Below, piece after piece: positions 16,147-24,663 of a DNA stretch of 64,000 nucleotides; within the stretch, counting starts at the first letter, position 1; every line of letters begins with the position of its first letter. A program made the translations under genes and the position numbers. The notes below the pieces were generated by a model. It made no database searches. It was given only the letters and a program-made list of their open reading frames with translations, and was not told where the DNA came from. The stretch comes from Delftia sp. PS-11 (GTDB lineage: Bacteria > Pseudomonadota > Gammaproteobacteria > Burkholderiales > Burkholderiaceae_C): positions 124,001 through 188,000 of the forward strand of contig NZ_JACSYA010000006.1 in assembly GCF_029870285.1 (NCBI RefSeq), written 5' to 3'.

Positions 16147-16965
16147 ATGCCTGAACTGCTCTATCTGGAGCTGGCCCTGCTGGGGCTGTGCTCCGGCTTT
16201 CTGGCGGGCCTGCTGGGTGTGGGCGGGGGCATGGTGCTGGTACCCTTTCTGACCTACTTCCTTGGCCGGCAGGGCCTGTCCGCCGACCTCGCCGTCAAGA
16301 TGGCCATCGCTACGGCCATGGCCACTATCGTCTTCACCTCGTTGTCCAGCCTGCGCGCCCACCACAGGCGCGGAGCAGTGCGCTGGGAGATCGTGCGCAG
16401 CCTGGCACCGGGCATTGCCACTGGCGCACTGCTGGCCAGCCTGGGCGTGTTTGCGCTGCTGCGCGGCAAGTCACTGGCCCTGTTCTTCGGCCTGTTCATC
16501 GGCTTCACCGCGCTGCGCATGCTGCGCAGCGGCAGCAGGCCCGGCACAATGCGCGCGCTGCCAGGTGCCGCAGGCCTGTTCGGCGTGGGCTCAGCACTGG
16601 GTTTCATCTCCGGGCTGGTCGGCGCGGGCGGCGCCTTCATCAGCGTGCCGTTCATGACACGCCGCGGCGTGGCGATGCACCAGGCCGTGGGCACCAGCGC
16701 TGCGCTGGGCCTGCCGATCGCCATCGTGAACGCGGCGGGCCTGGTCTTCACGGGCTCGGGGGACCCGGGACGTCCGGCCTACTCGCTGGGTTATCTGTGG
16801 CTGCCCGCGCTGCTGGCGATTGCCTGCTGCAGCGTTCTGACGGCGCCACTGGGCGCAAGGGCTGCGCACCGTCTGCCGGTGGCGCAGCTCAAACGCATCT
16901 TTGCGATGCTGCTATTCACCCTTGCAGGCTACATGCTCTGGAAAGGCTGGAGCGCAGGCAGCTGA
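16147..16965 (+). CDS. TauE/SafE-family membrane permease
   Basis: 272 residues with about eight hydrophobic segments in two similar halves. GLLGVGGGMVLVPFL (about residue 20) and GLVGAGGAFISVPFM (about residue 155) are the repeated G-x-G-G-G motifs of the family. Members export sulfite or organosulfonates, or move other small anions; the substrate here is unknown. No ribosome site is evident, and the 6S RNA terminator ends 12 bases before the ATG, so expression probably relies on read-through or a start point inside the terminator region. Its 3' end overlaps the convergent GGDEF-EAL gene by 37 bases. It occupies the place held by ygfA in enterobacteria. Confidence 0.85.
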   Translation: MPELLYLELALLGLCSGFLAGLLGVGGGMVLVPFLTYFLGRQGLSADLAVKMAIATAMATIVFTSLSSLRAHHRRGAVRWEIVRSLAPGIATGALLASLGVFALLRGKSLALFFGLFIGFTALRMLRSGSRPGTMRALPGAAGLFGVGSALGFISGLVGAGGAFISVPFMTRRGVAMHQAVGTSAALGLPIAIVNAAGLVFTGSGDPGRPAYSLGYLWLPALLAIACCSVLTAPLGARAAHRLPVAQLKRIFAMLLFTLAGYMLWKGWSAGS

Positions 16966-19409
16966 GCGCACTGCGCCTGATGCTGACGGAAAGCCACGGC
17001 GCCCATGCCAGTGCGCTGGGCCTGCAGGCATTCGTCAAAGCGTTCGCGGGGCATGCCGGGCGCGCACAGGAAACCCTGGAAATAGTGGCCATGCATGCGG
17101 CGGATAGCGGCCAGTTGCTCGGCGGTCTCAACCCCTTCGGCGACGATTTCCACGCCCAGCGCCTGGCCCATGTTGATGATGGCCCCCACAATCGCCTGGT
17201 CACCCTCGTCGCTGGGCAGACCCCGCACAAAGCTCTGGTCGATCTTGATCTTGGAGATCGGCAGCTTCTTGAGATAGGCCAGATTGGAGTAGCCGGTACC
17301 GAAATCATCAATGACCATGCCAACCCCCAGCTCAGCGATCTGGCGCACGCGCAGCGCCATGTCCTGGGCATCCTGCAGCAGGATGCTTTCCGTCAGCTCC
17401 AGCTCCAGCAGCTGCGGCGCCAGCCCGTAGCGCTGCAGCAATCCTGTCAGCCGTTCGACAAAGCCCGACTGGCGGAACTCCAGCGCGGAGACATTGACCG
17501 ACACCTTGATGGCCATGCCCTGGCTTTGCCAGCGAGCAGCCTCCTGCACGGCCTGCTCCATGACCCAGGCCCCCAGCGTGACGATATAGCCGGACTCTTC
17601 AGCCAGCGGAATGAACACCCCCGGCGAGACCACGCCGAACTCGGGGTCGGTCCAGCGCAGCAAAGCCTCGGCCGCCACGATGCGGTCGCTGTCTATATGC
17701 ACCTGGGGCTGGAAGAACACGGCCATGCGATCATGCTCCAGGGCCTGGCGCATGGCATGTTCGAGCTTCATGCGCGAGAGCAGGCCGGCGCTCATGTGCG
17801 GCTGGTAGAAGCTGAAATTGCCACGCCCCCGCTCCTTGACCCGGTACATCGCCGTATCGGCCTGGCGGATCAGCTCGTCCAGCGTGAGGCCATCAGCCGG
17901 ATACTGGGCAACGCCAATGCTGCACTGTACGGAAAAGCCCAGGCCATCGAGCAGGAAGGGCCGCTCCATCTCCTGCAGGATGCGCCGTGCCACGCTGGCA
18001 GCCAGATCAGCGCTGCAGCCGTGCAGATACAGCACGAACTCGTCGCCGCCCAGCCGGCACAGGATATCCACGGGCCGCATGCAGTCGCTGAGCCGCTGTG
18101 CGACCAGCTTGAGCACGCGGTCACCGAACTGGTGCCCCAGCGAGTCGTTGATGATCTTGAAGCGGTCCAGGTCGATGAACAGGATGCTGAACACCGTACC
18201 GCTGGTGCGCGCCACCTCGATGGCGGCATCGACGCGCTGCGTCAGATTGAGCCGGTTGGGCAGCCCCGTCAGGGCATCGCTGTAGGCCAGCTGCTCGATG
18301 CGCTGCTGGGCTGCGCGCTGCTGCGTCAGGTCGCGCATGAAGCCAATGCTCTGCACCACATCGCCCTGCACATTGCGCAGCGGCACCCAGGACAGGCGCA
18401 CCGCACAGTACGCGTCCGCGGACTGCCTCAGCCGCAGATCCCCCTCCCAGAAACCATTTTGCTGCCACTGCGCCTGCGCCATGCGCGTCAGGTCACCCGC
18501 CTCGCCATCATCCGTGGCGAACAGGGACACCACGCTGGCGCCGTCCGCCACCCGCCCGCCCAGCAGGCGCAGGCAGGCCGGATTGGTGCGCACCACCTTC
18601 ATGTCTTCATCGGCGATGAAGATGCCGTCGAGGCTGGACTCGAACACCCTCGCCGCCAGCGACAGACCTGCCTGGGTCTGGACCTCTGCCGTGATGTCCC
18701 GAAAGGAGAAGATGCGCCCCATGGGACGGCCGCGGCGCAGCTGCGGCACGGCACGGCGCTCCAGCACCCTGCCATCTTTGAGTTCGAGCACATCGGTGGA
18801 CTCGCGCAGCGGCTGGGCCGCAAGACTGGCCAGCTGGCGCGCATAGGCCGGGCCATCGCGCAGATGCTGCGCCAGATGCTCCAGGATGGCCGCATCGTTG
18901 CGCCGCACCAGCAGCGCCTCCGGGATGCCCCACAGCGTGGCAAAGCGGTGATTGAAGGCGCGGATATGCCCGCCCGTGTCGCACACCAGAATGCCGTCAG
19001 CGGCAGACTCCAGCGTGGCGCGCAATTCGCCCAGCAGGTTTTCGAACTCCGCTTCGTGGCGTGCCTGCTCGCGCCGGTCCAGCATGCTGACCATGAGGGT
19101 GGCCTCATCCAGCGCACGCACGCGCATCTCCACAGGCACGAGCTGGCCGTCGCGATGACGCACCTCGGTCAGAAACTGCGCACCGGCCTGCCAGTTGAAC
19201 GGATCGCTCCAGAACGCCTGCTGCTGTGGCGTGGCTGCCAGCACCTGGACGGACAGACACGAAATCTCAGCGGGATCGTAGCCAGTCACCGCCTGGCTGG
19301 CCGCATTCGCCTGCTGCACGCGCAGGGACATTGCATCGACCAGCCAAAGCGCCTCCTGCAGCGAATCGAGCAGATGGGGCAGGGTCTGGCTCGGCAGGCT
19401 CTTGCTCAC
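16929..19409 (-). CDS. PAS-GGDEF-EAL cyclic-di-GMP signalling protein
   Basis: 826 residues. Three PAS-like sensor regions (about 10-110, 135-245, 260-370) are followed by a GGDEF domain (about 385-545) and an EAL domain (about 560-805). RLGGDEFVLYL is intact and RPVD five residues before it fits the RxxD inhibitory site. The EAL part keeps AEALLRW, DDFGTGYSNLAYL, KIDQSFV and VAEGVET, so phosphodiesterase activity is plausible; both activities could exist. No transmembrane segment is seen, so it is probably cytosolic. The GTG start at 19409 overlaps the HD-GYP stop (GTGA) and has AGGGGG upstream. Confidence 0.92.
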   Translation of the reverse strand: MSKSLPSQTLPHLLDSLQEALWLVDAMSLRVQQANAASQAVTGYDPAEISCLSVQVLAATPQQQAFWSDPFNWQAGAQFLTEVRHRDGQLVPVEMRVRALDEATLMVSMLDRREQARHEAEFENLLGELRATLESAADGILVCDTGGHIRAFNHRFATLWGIPEALLVRRNDAAILEHLAQHLRDGPAYARQLASLAAQPLRESTDVLELKDGRVLERRAVPQLRRGRPMGRIFSFRDITAEVQTQAGLSLAARVFESSLDGIFIADEDMKVVRTNPACLRLLGGRVADGASVVSLFATDDGEAGDLTRMAQAQWQQNGFWEGDLRLRQSADAYCAVRLSWVPLRNVQGDVVQSIGFMRDLTQQRAAQQRIEQLAYSDALTGLPNRLNLTQRVDAAIEVARTSGTVFSILFIDLDRFKIINDSLGHQFGDRVLKLVAQRLSDCMRPVDILCRLGGDEFVLYLHGCSADLAASVARRILQEMERPFLLDGLGFSVQCSIGVAQYPADGLTLDELIRQADTAMYRVKERGRGNFSFYQPHMSAGLLSRMKLEHAMRQALEHDRMAVFFQPQVHIDSDRIVAAEALLRWTDPEFGVVSPGVFIPLAEESGYIVTLGAWVMEQAVQEAARWQSQGMAIKVSVNVSALEFRQSGFVERLTGLLQRYGLAPQLLELELTESILLQDAQDMALRVRQIAELGVGMVIDDFGTGYSNLAYLKKLPISKIKIDQSFVRGLPSDEGDQAIVGAIINMGQALGVEIVAEGVETAEQLAAIRRMHGHYFQGFLCAPGMPRERFDECLQAQRTGMGAVAFRQHQAQCAQLPALQPFQSM

Positions 19410-20698
19410 GGCAGCCCCCTTGGAGCATCCAGTTCCACCGCACGCTCGAAGTAATAGCACACACGCTGGCGCGGCGACAGGTAGTCCAGCGCATCGCGAG
19501 GCAGCTGCGCAGGACTGATGCCACGGCGGATGCCCAGCTCGGGACATGATTCCAGGGCCAGCAGCGGCGCCTGCGCTGATTGCACCAGGGGATCATGGAC
19601 CATCACGCAGGGCTTGAGCGGACGCGAGCCATTGACCGACATGACCATGGCATAGCGGCCATCGGTCAGCTCGATCACCGAGCCCGGCGGAAACACCCCC
19701 ATCATGCGGATGAAGGCATTGAGCACGGGCGCTGCAAATTTATCGCGCAGCCTGCTGAACAGCTGGGCCAGGGCTTCGTGCGGCGTCAGCGGGGACACCT
19801 GTGCGTCGCCGGGATTGCACAGGCGGTCATAGGTATTGATCAGGGCCAGTATCTGGCCAGCCAGGTCCATGTCCTCGGCCACCAGACTCAGAGGAAAGCC
19901 CGTACCATCCGCCCACTCATGGTGCTGCGCGATGGCGGTGGTCACCGCAGGCGGCAACCCCATGCGCTGGGCAATTGCCACCGATTCGCCCACATGGCTG
20001 CGGTAGCGTTCGCGCTGGGCTTCATCTGCAACCGGAGCCAGGGCCAGGCCATGCAGGCCATCGGCTCCTGCCTGGTCCTTGCCGGAATCGTGCAGCAGAG
20101 CTGCAAGCCCCAGCGCGCGCAGAGAGCTGGCATCCACGGACAGGGCTCGGCCCAGCAGCAGGCTGAGCACCGTCACGTTGACGGAATGCACGCTCTGGCT
20201 GCTGCCCACGCCGTCAGACAGCAGGTGAATGGCCACATCCTGGGGCCCTACCAGCTCTGCCAGACACCCTTCGACCAGGGACTCCGCCGGCTCGCGCGCC
20301 TGCTCGGGGTCCTGCGCGATGGCAGCGGCAATCATTTCGTAGCCGCGCTCCACCTGCTGAAAGCGCGCGTTGCAGCTGGCAAGCTGTTCACGCCAGTGCT
20401 GTGCCGACAGCGGCATATTCAGTCCACCGTCCGGCGATGGCTCAGAGGCGGAGGCGCAGGGCTCAGCCTCGTGCGCCGGCGTCGGCCGCGTCTCGCTGGG
20501 CCAGTCATCGCTCTTGTGGGGCACGCAGCGCACGGACTGCAGCCCCAGGGATTTGAGCGTGTCGATCTGCGCCTGGGACGCAATTTTGAAGCGGCTGACA
20601 GGGAAAGGATGGTTCAGCCACCCCACATCGAGCTGGACAAACATCCCGGGACGCAGGTCCCGGATATCGATGAGGACGGAATGGTTCACGCGCGGCAA
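19406..20698 (-). CDS. HD-GYP cyclic-di-GMP phosphodiesterase with DUF3391
   Basis: 430 residues. The N-terminal DUF3391 domain (IDIRDLRPGMFVQLDVGWL, about 10-70) is followed by a variable linker and an HD-GYP domain (about 160-360) with ALLHDSGK and QHHEWADGTGFP. The signature triplet reads GFP, a conservative change from GYP. Family members hydrolyse c-di-GMP to GMP with a bi- or tri-iron centre. The gene is coupled by GTGA overlap to the GGDEF-EAL gene downstream, so the two should be made together. Upstream 122 bases separate it from the DsbD-like gene. Confidence 0.9.
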   Translation of the reverse strand: MPRVNHSVLIDIRDLRPGMFVQLDVGWLNHPFPVSRFKIASQAQIDTLKSLGLQSVRCVPHKSDDWPSETRPTPAHEAEPCASASEPSPDGGLNMPLSAQHWREQLASCNARFQQVERGYEMIAAAIAQDPEQAREPAESLVEGCLAELVGPQDVAIHLLSDGVGSSQSVHSVNVTVLSLLLGRALSVDASSLRALGLAALLHDSGKDQAGADGLHGLALAPVADEAQRERYRSHVGESVAIAQRMGLPPAVTTAIAQHHEWADGTGFPLSLVAEDMDLAGQILALINTYDRLCNPGDAQVSPLTPHEALAQLFSRLRDKFAAPVLNAFIRMMGVFPPGSVIELTDGRYAMVMSVNGSRPLKPCVMVHDPLVQSAQAPLLALESCPELGIRRGISPAQLPRDALDYLSPRQRVCYYFERAVELDAPRGLP

Positions 20699-20820
20699 CG
20701 GCCCCGAGGCTGAAGGGATCGGCCCATACAGGCCGACGACGCTGGCATTATCTCCAGTTCTGAAGCGCTTTCAGCGATTCCAGGGGCACCAAACGTGCAC
20801 TGCACGGGAACAGCTGTTGT

Positions 20821-21534
20821 TCAGCGGCACCACAGACTGGGTTTGTAAATCAGGTCCATCCACAGCGCCCAGGCTGCAACCCCCACCAGCATCAGTCCCG
20901 CCAGCCGTGTTCCCCACTGGGCACGCAGCCCATCCAGGCGATGGCGGCCCAGGCGCCACAGCCAGGGCCCGGCCACCAGCCACAGCCCGCTGCCCAGGCC
21001 AAAAGCGGCCATGGACAGCGCGCCCTGGACCGGGCCGCCACTGAGTGCAGCCACAAGCACGGCCGAGTACAGCAGGCCGCAAGGCATCAGCGCCCAGGCA
21101 CAACCCGCCGCCGCCGCGCCGCCAGGGGCGCTCACCCAGGGCTGGACGCGGCGCCATGCAGCCCGGCCCGCAGACTCCAGCCATGCGGGCTGGCGGGCCT
21201 GTGCCAGCATGGCCAGGCCCCATGCCATGACAGCCACATGCGTCAGGGTCCAGACAGGCTGCAACGCCGTGGTCTGGCTGGTCAGCCAGGACAGGCTCTC
21301 CATGGCCAGCGCTGCAACGGCACCCAGGCCCGCATAGCCAGCCAGCCGCCCGCCATGGAAAAGCGCTGTGCGCCGCCACAGCCGGCTGTGCAGGCCATGA
21401 ACGGCCACCACCTGCGTCCCGGCCGGTCCTGCCCCCCCCGTGACCATGCTGCAGGGCGCTGCGCACATGGCCAGGCAGTGGGGCCCGCCAACGAGCCCCA
21501 TGATCAGGGCAGTCCAGAGCAATGACAAAAGCAT
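20821..21534 (-). CDS. DsbD-like/TauE-related membrane protein of the cco locus
   Basis: 237 residues, about six hydrophobic segments. The N-terminus LIMGLVGGPHCLAMCAAPC contains the GGPHC..MCxxxC metal-like motif of the DsbD_2/UreH-like family annotated as sulfite exporter TauE/SafE family. Members are often encoded beside hemN, fnr and ccoNOQP and are suspected to take part in copper handling for cbb3 oxidase assembly. That role is inferred from context. It lies 36 bases after hemN on the same strand. Confidence 0.8.
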   Translation of the reverse strand: MLLSLLWTALIMGLVGGPHCLAMCAAPCSMVTGGAGPAGTQVVAVHGLHSRLWRRTALFHGGRLAGYAGLGAVAALAMESLSWLTSQTTALQPVWTLTHVAVMAWGLAMLAQARQPAWLESAGRAAWRRVQPWVSAPGGAAAAGCAWALMPCGLLYSAVLVAALSGGPVQGALSMAAFGLGSGLWLVAGPWLWRLGRHRLDGLRAQWGTRLAGLMLVGVAAWALWMDLIYKPSLWCR

Positions 21535-21570
21535 GGGCGAAAGCGCAGACGGTGCCGGAAAATGGAAAGG

Positions 21571-22953
21571 CTAGATGATCCGGGAAAAGCGCGCCCGGTT
21601 CTTGTCAGCCTGCAAATACCGGTCAAACAGCATGGCAACGGCCCGCACGAAAAACCAGCCCATGGGCGTGACCTGAAAACCCTCGTCGTCGATCTGAACC
21701 AGTCCCTTGGCCTGCAGATCCAGCAGCGCAGCCATCTCGGGCGCGAAGTACTCGCGAAAACCTAGCAGCCAGGCCTGCTCCATGGGCTCGAAAAGCACCG
21801 AGCCCTGGCACATGATGGACATGATGACGGCACGGCGCACGAGATCGTCGCGCGACAGTGCCAGCCCACGCACCACGGGCAGCTGGCCTGCGTCGATGGC
21901 GTCGTAGTACTCCTCCAGCGTCTTGGCATTCTGGCTGTAGCTGGCGCCCACCTTGCCGATGGCCGACACGCCCAGGGCAATCAGATCGCAGTCGGGCTGC
22001 GTGCTGTAGCCCTGGAAATTGCGGTGCAGCCGCCCCTGGCGCTTGGCCACGGCCAGCGAATCTTCGGGCAGCGCAAAGTGGTCCATGCCGACATAGACAT
22101 AGCCTCCCTCCATGAAGGCTGCTATCGAGCGCGAGAGCATGGCCAGCTTGTCCGCCGCCTGGGGCAGCTCCTCGGCCACGATGCGGCGCTGGGGCTTGAA
22201 GCGCTCGGGCAGATGGGCGTAGGCATACAGGGCGATGCGGTCGGGCCGCAGCGCGTTGACCTGGGCCAGTGTGCGCTCGAAAGACTCTGGCGTCTGCCTG
22301 GGCAGGCCATAGATCAGGTCCACATTGATCGAGGCAAACCCCAGCTCGCGCGCCTGGGCCACCAGCGCGAACACCTGCTCGGCGGGCTGTACGCGGTGCA
22401 CGGCGATCTGAACCTGCTCGTCGAAGTCCTGCACGCCAAAGCTCAGGCGGTTGAAGCCCAACTCCCGCAGCACGGCCAGCCGCTCCCCGGTCACGGTGCG
22501 CGGATCCACTTCGATGGAATACTCGCCCCCCGGCTCCAGCTTGAAATGCTCGCGCAGCAACTGCATGAGGCGGCGCAGCTCGTCGTCGGAAAAGAAAGTG
22601 GGCGTGCCGCCGCCCAGATGCAGCTGGCTCACGGCCTGGCCCTTGCCGCAATGCGCGGTGTGCAGGGCCATTTCGCGCGCTAGATAGTCCAGATAGACCG
22701 CTGCACGGTCATGGTGGCGCGTCACAATCTTGTTGCAAGCGCAGTAGTAGCACAGCGATTCACAAAACGGCACATGCACATATAGCGACAAAGGCATGGT
22801 GCGCGCTGCGGTACTGGATTTACGTTGCTGCAGTGCCAGGATATAGTCATCGGCACCGAAGGCCTCGACAAAGCGGTCGGCGGTGGGAAACGAGGTATAT
22901 CGGGGCCCCGATACGTCGAAACGACGCAGCAGCTCAGGGGTGACAGCGGTCAT
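21571..22953 (-). CDS. hemN: oxygen-independent coproporphyrinogen III oxidase
   Basis: 460 residues, typical HemN length. A radical-SAM enzyme that decarboxylates coproporphyrinogen III to protoporphyrinogen IX without O2. The [4Fe-4S] motif is CESLCYYCACNK (about 66-77), followed by HLGGGTPTFF and the SIEVDPRTVT segment. The C-terminal HemN domain (DLQAKGLVQIDDEG..TPMGWFFVR) is intact. A near-consensus FNR box lies between it and fnr, consistent with low-oxygen induction. It supplies haem for the cbb3 oxidase encoded nearby. Confidence 0.95.
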   Translation of the reverse strand: MTAVTPELLRRFDVSGPRYTSFPTADRFVEAFGADDYILALQQRKSSTAARTMPLSLYVHVPFCESLCYYCACNKIVTRHHDRAAVYLDYLAREMALHTAHCGKGQAVSQLHLGGGTPTFFSDDELRRLMQLLREHFKLEPGGEYSIEVDPRTVTGERLAVLRELGFNRLSFGVQDFDEQVQIAVHRVQPAEQVFALVAQARELGFASINVDLIYGLPRQTPESFERTLAQVNALRPDRIALYAYAHLPERFKPQRRIVAEELPQAADKLAMLSRSIAAFMEGGYVYVGMDHFALPEDSLAVAKRQGRLHRNFQGYSTQPDCDLIALGVSAIGKVGASYSQNAKTLEEYYDAIDAGQLPVVRGLALSRDDLVRRAVIMSIMCQGSVLFEPMEQAWLLGFREYFAPEMAALLDLQAKGLVQIDDEGFQVTPMGWFFVRAVAMLFDRYLQADKNRARFSRII

Positions 22954-23004
22954 GGGGTTTTTCCTCTAATGCCACGACTGTGCCCCAGTGCATCGTCCAT
23001 GTCA

Positions 23005-23018
23005 TTGACTCACATCAA
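23005..23018. promoter_or_regulatory. FNR box in the hemN/fnr divergent promoter
   Basis: TTGAC-TCAC-ATCAA differs by one base from the FNR consensus TTGAT-N4-ATCAA. For fnr (plus), a -10-like GACAAT at 23041-23046 would put the box near -41, the class II activator position, and would make fnr autoregulated. The same box may act on hemN, 52 bases from its start codon. Confidence 0.85.
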
Positions 23019-23113
23019 GAGTTGCTTGCAAGAGTGCTGCGACAATTTGATTTATCTCATCGCAATATACGAGGTCACCGCCGGTACGCTGCTGTGCCGT
23101 TGATGTTTAGCAC

Positions 23114-23833
23114 ATGAATCTTCAGACCATCAAAGCATCCTGCTCCAACTGCAATCTGCGCGAACTGTGCATGCCCATGGGCCTGGATGAGGAGCAGATG
23201 CAGCGCATCGACGAAATCGTGGCCACACGCCGCAAGGTCAAGCGCGGCGGCCTGCTGTTTCGCAATGGCGAATCCTTCACATCGCTGTACGCCATCCGCA
23301 CGGGCTTCTTCAAGACCTGCGTGGCCACCGAGGATGGGCGCGACCAGGTCACGGGGTTCCAGATGGCTGGCGAGATCATCGGGCTGGATGGCATCGTCAA
23401 CGACCACCATACCTGCGACGCAGTGGCACTGGAAGATGCCGAAGTCTGCGTCATGCCCTTCGACAAGCTCGAACACCTCTCGCGCGAAGTGACAGCGCTG
23501 CAAAACCATGTGCACAAGGTCATGAGCCGGGAAATCGTGCGCGAGCACGGCGTGATGCTGCTGCTGGGCAGCATGCGCGCCGAGGAGCGGCTTGCCGCCT
23601 TCGTGCTCAACCTGGTGCAGCGCCTGCACGCGCGGGGCTTCTCCAAGTCCGAACTGGTGCTGCGCATGACGCGCGAAGAAATCGGCAGCTACCTGGGCCT
23701 GAAGCTGGAAACCGTGAGCCGCACTTTCTCGAAGTTCGCCGAGGAAAACATCATCGAGGTGCGCCAGCGCCATCTGCGCATCCTGGACACGGATGCGCTC
23801 AAGCGCATCGTCAACAGCCAGCAGTGCCAATAA
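23114..23833 (+). CDS. fnr: FNR-family oxygen-sensing regulator
   Basis: 239 residues. The N-terminal Cys cluster CSNCNLRELC (about 10-19) plus the central Cys in HHTCDAV match the four ligands of the oxygen-labile [4Fe-4S] cluster of FNR. A cyclic-nucleotide-binding-like domain (about 30-150) and a Crp-type helix-turn-helix (ELVLRMTREEIGSYLGLKLETVSRTFSKF) follow; the ETVSR recognition motif fits TTGAT half sites. It should activate hemN, ccoNOQP and usp at low oxygen through the FNR boxes seen here. The divergent gap carries one of those boxes. Confidence 0.95.
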   Translation: MNLQTIKASCSNCNLRELCMPMGLDEEQMQRIDEIVATRRKVKRGGLLFRNGESFTSLYAIRTGFFKTCVATEDGRDQVTGFQMAGEIIGLDGIVNDHHTCDAVALEDAEVCVMPFDKLEHLSREVTALQNHVHKVMSREIVREHGVMLLLGSMRAEERLAAFVLNLVQRLHARGFSKSELVLRMTREEIGSYLGLKLETVSRTFSKFAEENIIEVRQRHLRILDTDALKRIVNSQQCQ

Positions 23834-23858
23834 GGCGCTGCAGCGCACCGGCGCAAAC

Positions 23859-23886
23859 AAATGGCCCGCATGAGCGGGCCATTTTT
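23859..23886. terminator. bidirectional terminator after fnr
   Basis: An 11-bp perfect stem AAATGGCCCGC (23859-23869) / GCGGGCCATTT (23874-23884) with loop ATGA, followed by further T. It lies between the convergent fnr and the 93-residue membrane-protein gene and can serve both. Confidence 0.92.
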
Positions 23887-23896
23887 GCGTGAAAAA

Positions 23897-24178
23897 TCAG
23901 TCGCGTCCCTGAAGGACCAGTTCCGCGTCGGGCTCGGAAACAATGCCGCCATTGAGTTCGCTGGCCGTGCGACCCAGCATGGTGGTCATCAGACTGGACA
24001 GCATGGTCACTACCCAGAAGGCAAAAAACGCCAGCGTGTAAATGCCCTGGCGCGACCACCCCAGGTCACCCAGCCAATGCAGCTCCAGCGGGTCCACAAA
24101 GGCAAATACCAGCATCTCCATCACGGCAGCCGCCAGGAAGGCGGGCCAGGCAATCCACATCCAGCGTTGGGCCAACAT
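23897..24178 (-). CDS. small membrane protein of the cco locus, function unknown
   Basis: 93 residues with two hydrophobic segments (about 5-27 and 44-68). The N-terminus MLAQRWMWIAWPAFL and the C-terminal acidic tail (ELNGGIVSEPDAELVL) show no motif I recognise. ATG at 24178 has AGGAG 8-9 bases upstream; a longer frame to 24259 lacks one. It follows ccoH by 105 bases on the same strand, so it may be a late assembly or accessory gene of cbb3 oxidase. Confidence 0.75.
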   Translation of the reverse strand: MLAQRWMWIAWPAFLAAAVMEMLVFAFVDPLELHWLGDLGWSRQGIYTLAFFAFWVVTMLSSLMTTMLGRTASELNGGIVSEPDAELVLQGRD

Positions 24179-24283
24179 ATGCGATCTCCTTGTGCTGCAG
24201 GGGAACGCACCCATTGTGCGCCCTGCCCCGACAGCATGCCAAGCCCCCGCCATGGCCAACCCTGATGCGGGAAACCCGCAGCA

Positions 24284-24589
24284 TCAGCGGTTACTGGGCA
24301 GATCCTGCGTGGGAGTGACCGCATGGTTGCGGCCCGTGACCGCAGGCACCATGCTTTTTTGCGCCTCGCTCAGGCGCTCATTGATCTCGATGCCATTGCG
24401 GTAATAGTCCGGATCGATCACGGGATCGGGATCACTGATTGCAATGATGGCCGTTATCACGCCGGCGATCACCACGACCACGGGACCGGCCAGCACCAGC
24501 CAGACATGGGCAAACTTCCACCAGGGCTTGCCGCTATCCGGATGCGCAGGCGCTGGCACGGAAGCGGAAACAGCGGGACTCGAAGACAT
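24284..24589 (-). CDS. ccoH: FixH/CcoH-family cbb3 oxidase assembly protein
   Basis: 101 residues. A Pro-rich N-terminus is followed by one transmembrane helix (VWLVLAGPVVVVIAGVITAI, about 30-50) and the DPDPVIDPDYYRNGIEIN segment, the conserved D-Y-Y-x-x-G motif of FixH. CcoH helps to assemble and stabilise the CcoNOQP complex. The protein is shorter than many FixH proteins (about 150-170), lacking much of the C-terminal periplasmic domain, as is common in Burkholderiales. ATG at 24589 has an AAAGAGG site; 74 bases separate it from ccoG. Confidence 0.85.
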   Translation of the reverse strand: MSSSPAVSASVPAPAHPDSGKPWWKFAHVWLVLAGPVVVVIAGVITAIIAISDPDPVIDPDYYRNGIEINERLSEAQKSMVPAVTGRNHAVTPTQDLPSNR

Positions 24590-24663
24590 GGGAAACCTCT
24601 TTCTTGCAAGTGGCTCGCGCGGCATGGGCCCGCGCGAGACCGGATCATCATTTCAGGGCCGGC

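Noticed and set aside
16188..19454. Open plus-strand frame of more than 1000 codons
   Set aside because: It is antisense to the GGDEF-EAL gene, whose intact domains explain the sequence; long antisense frames are common at this GC content.
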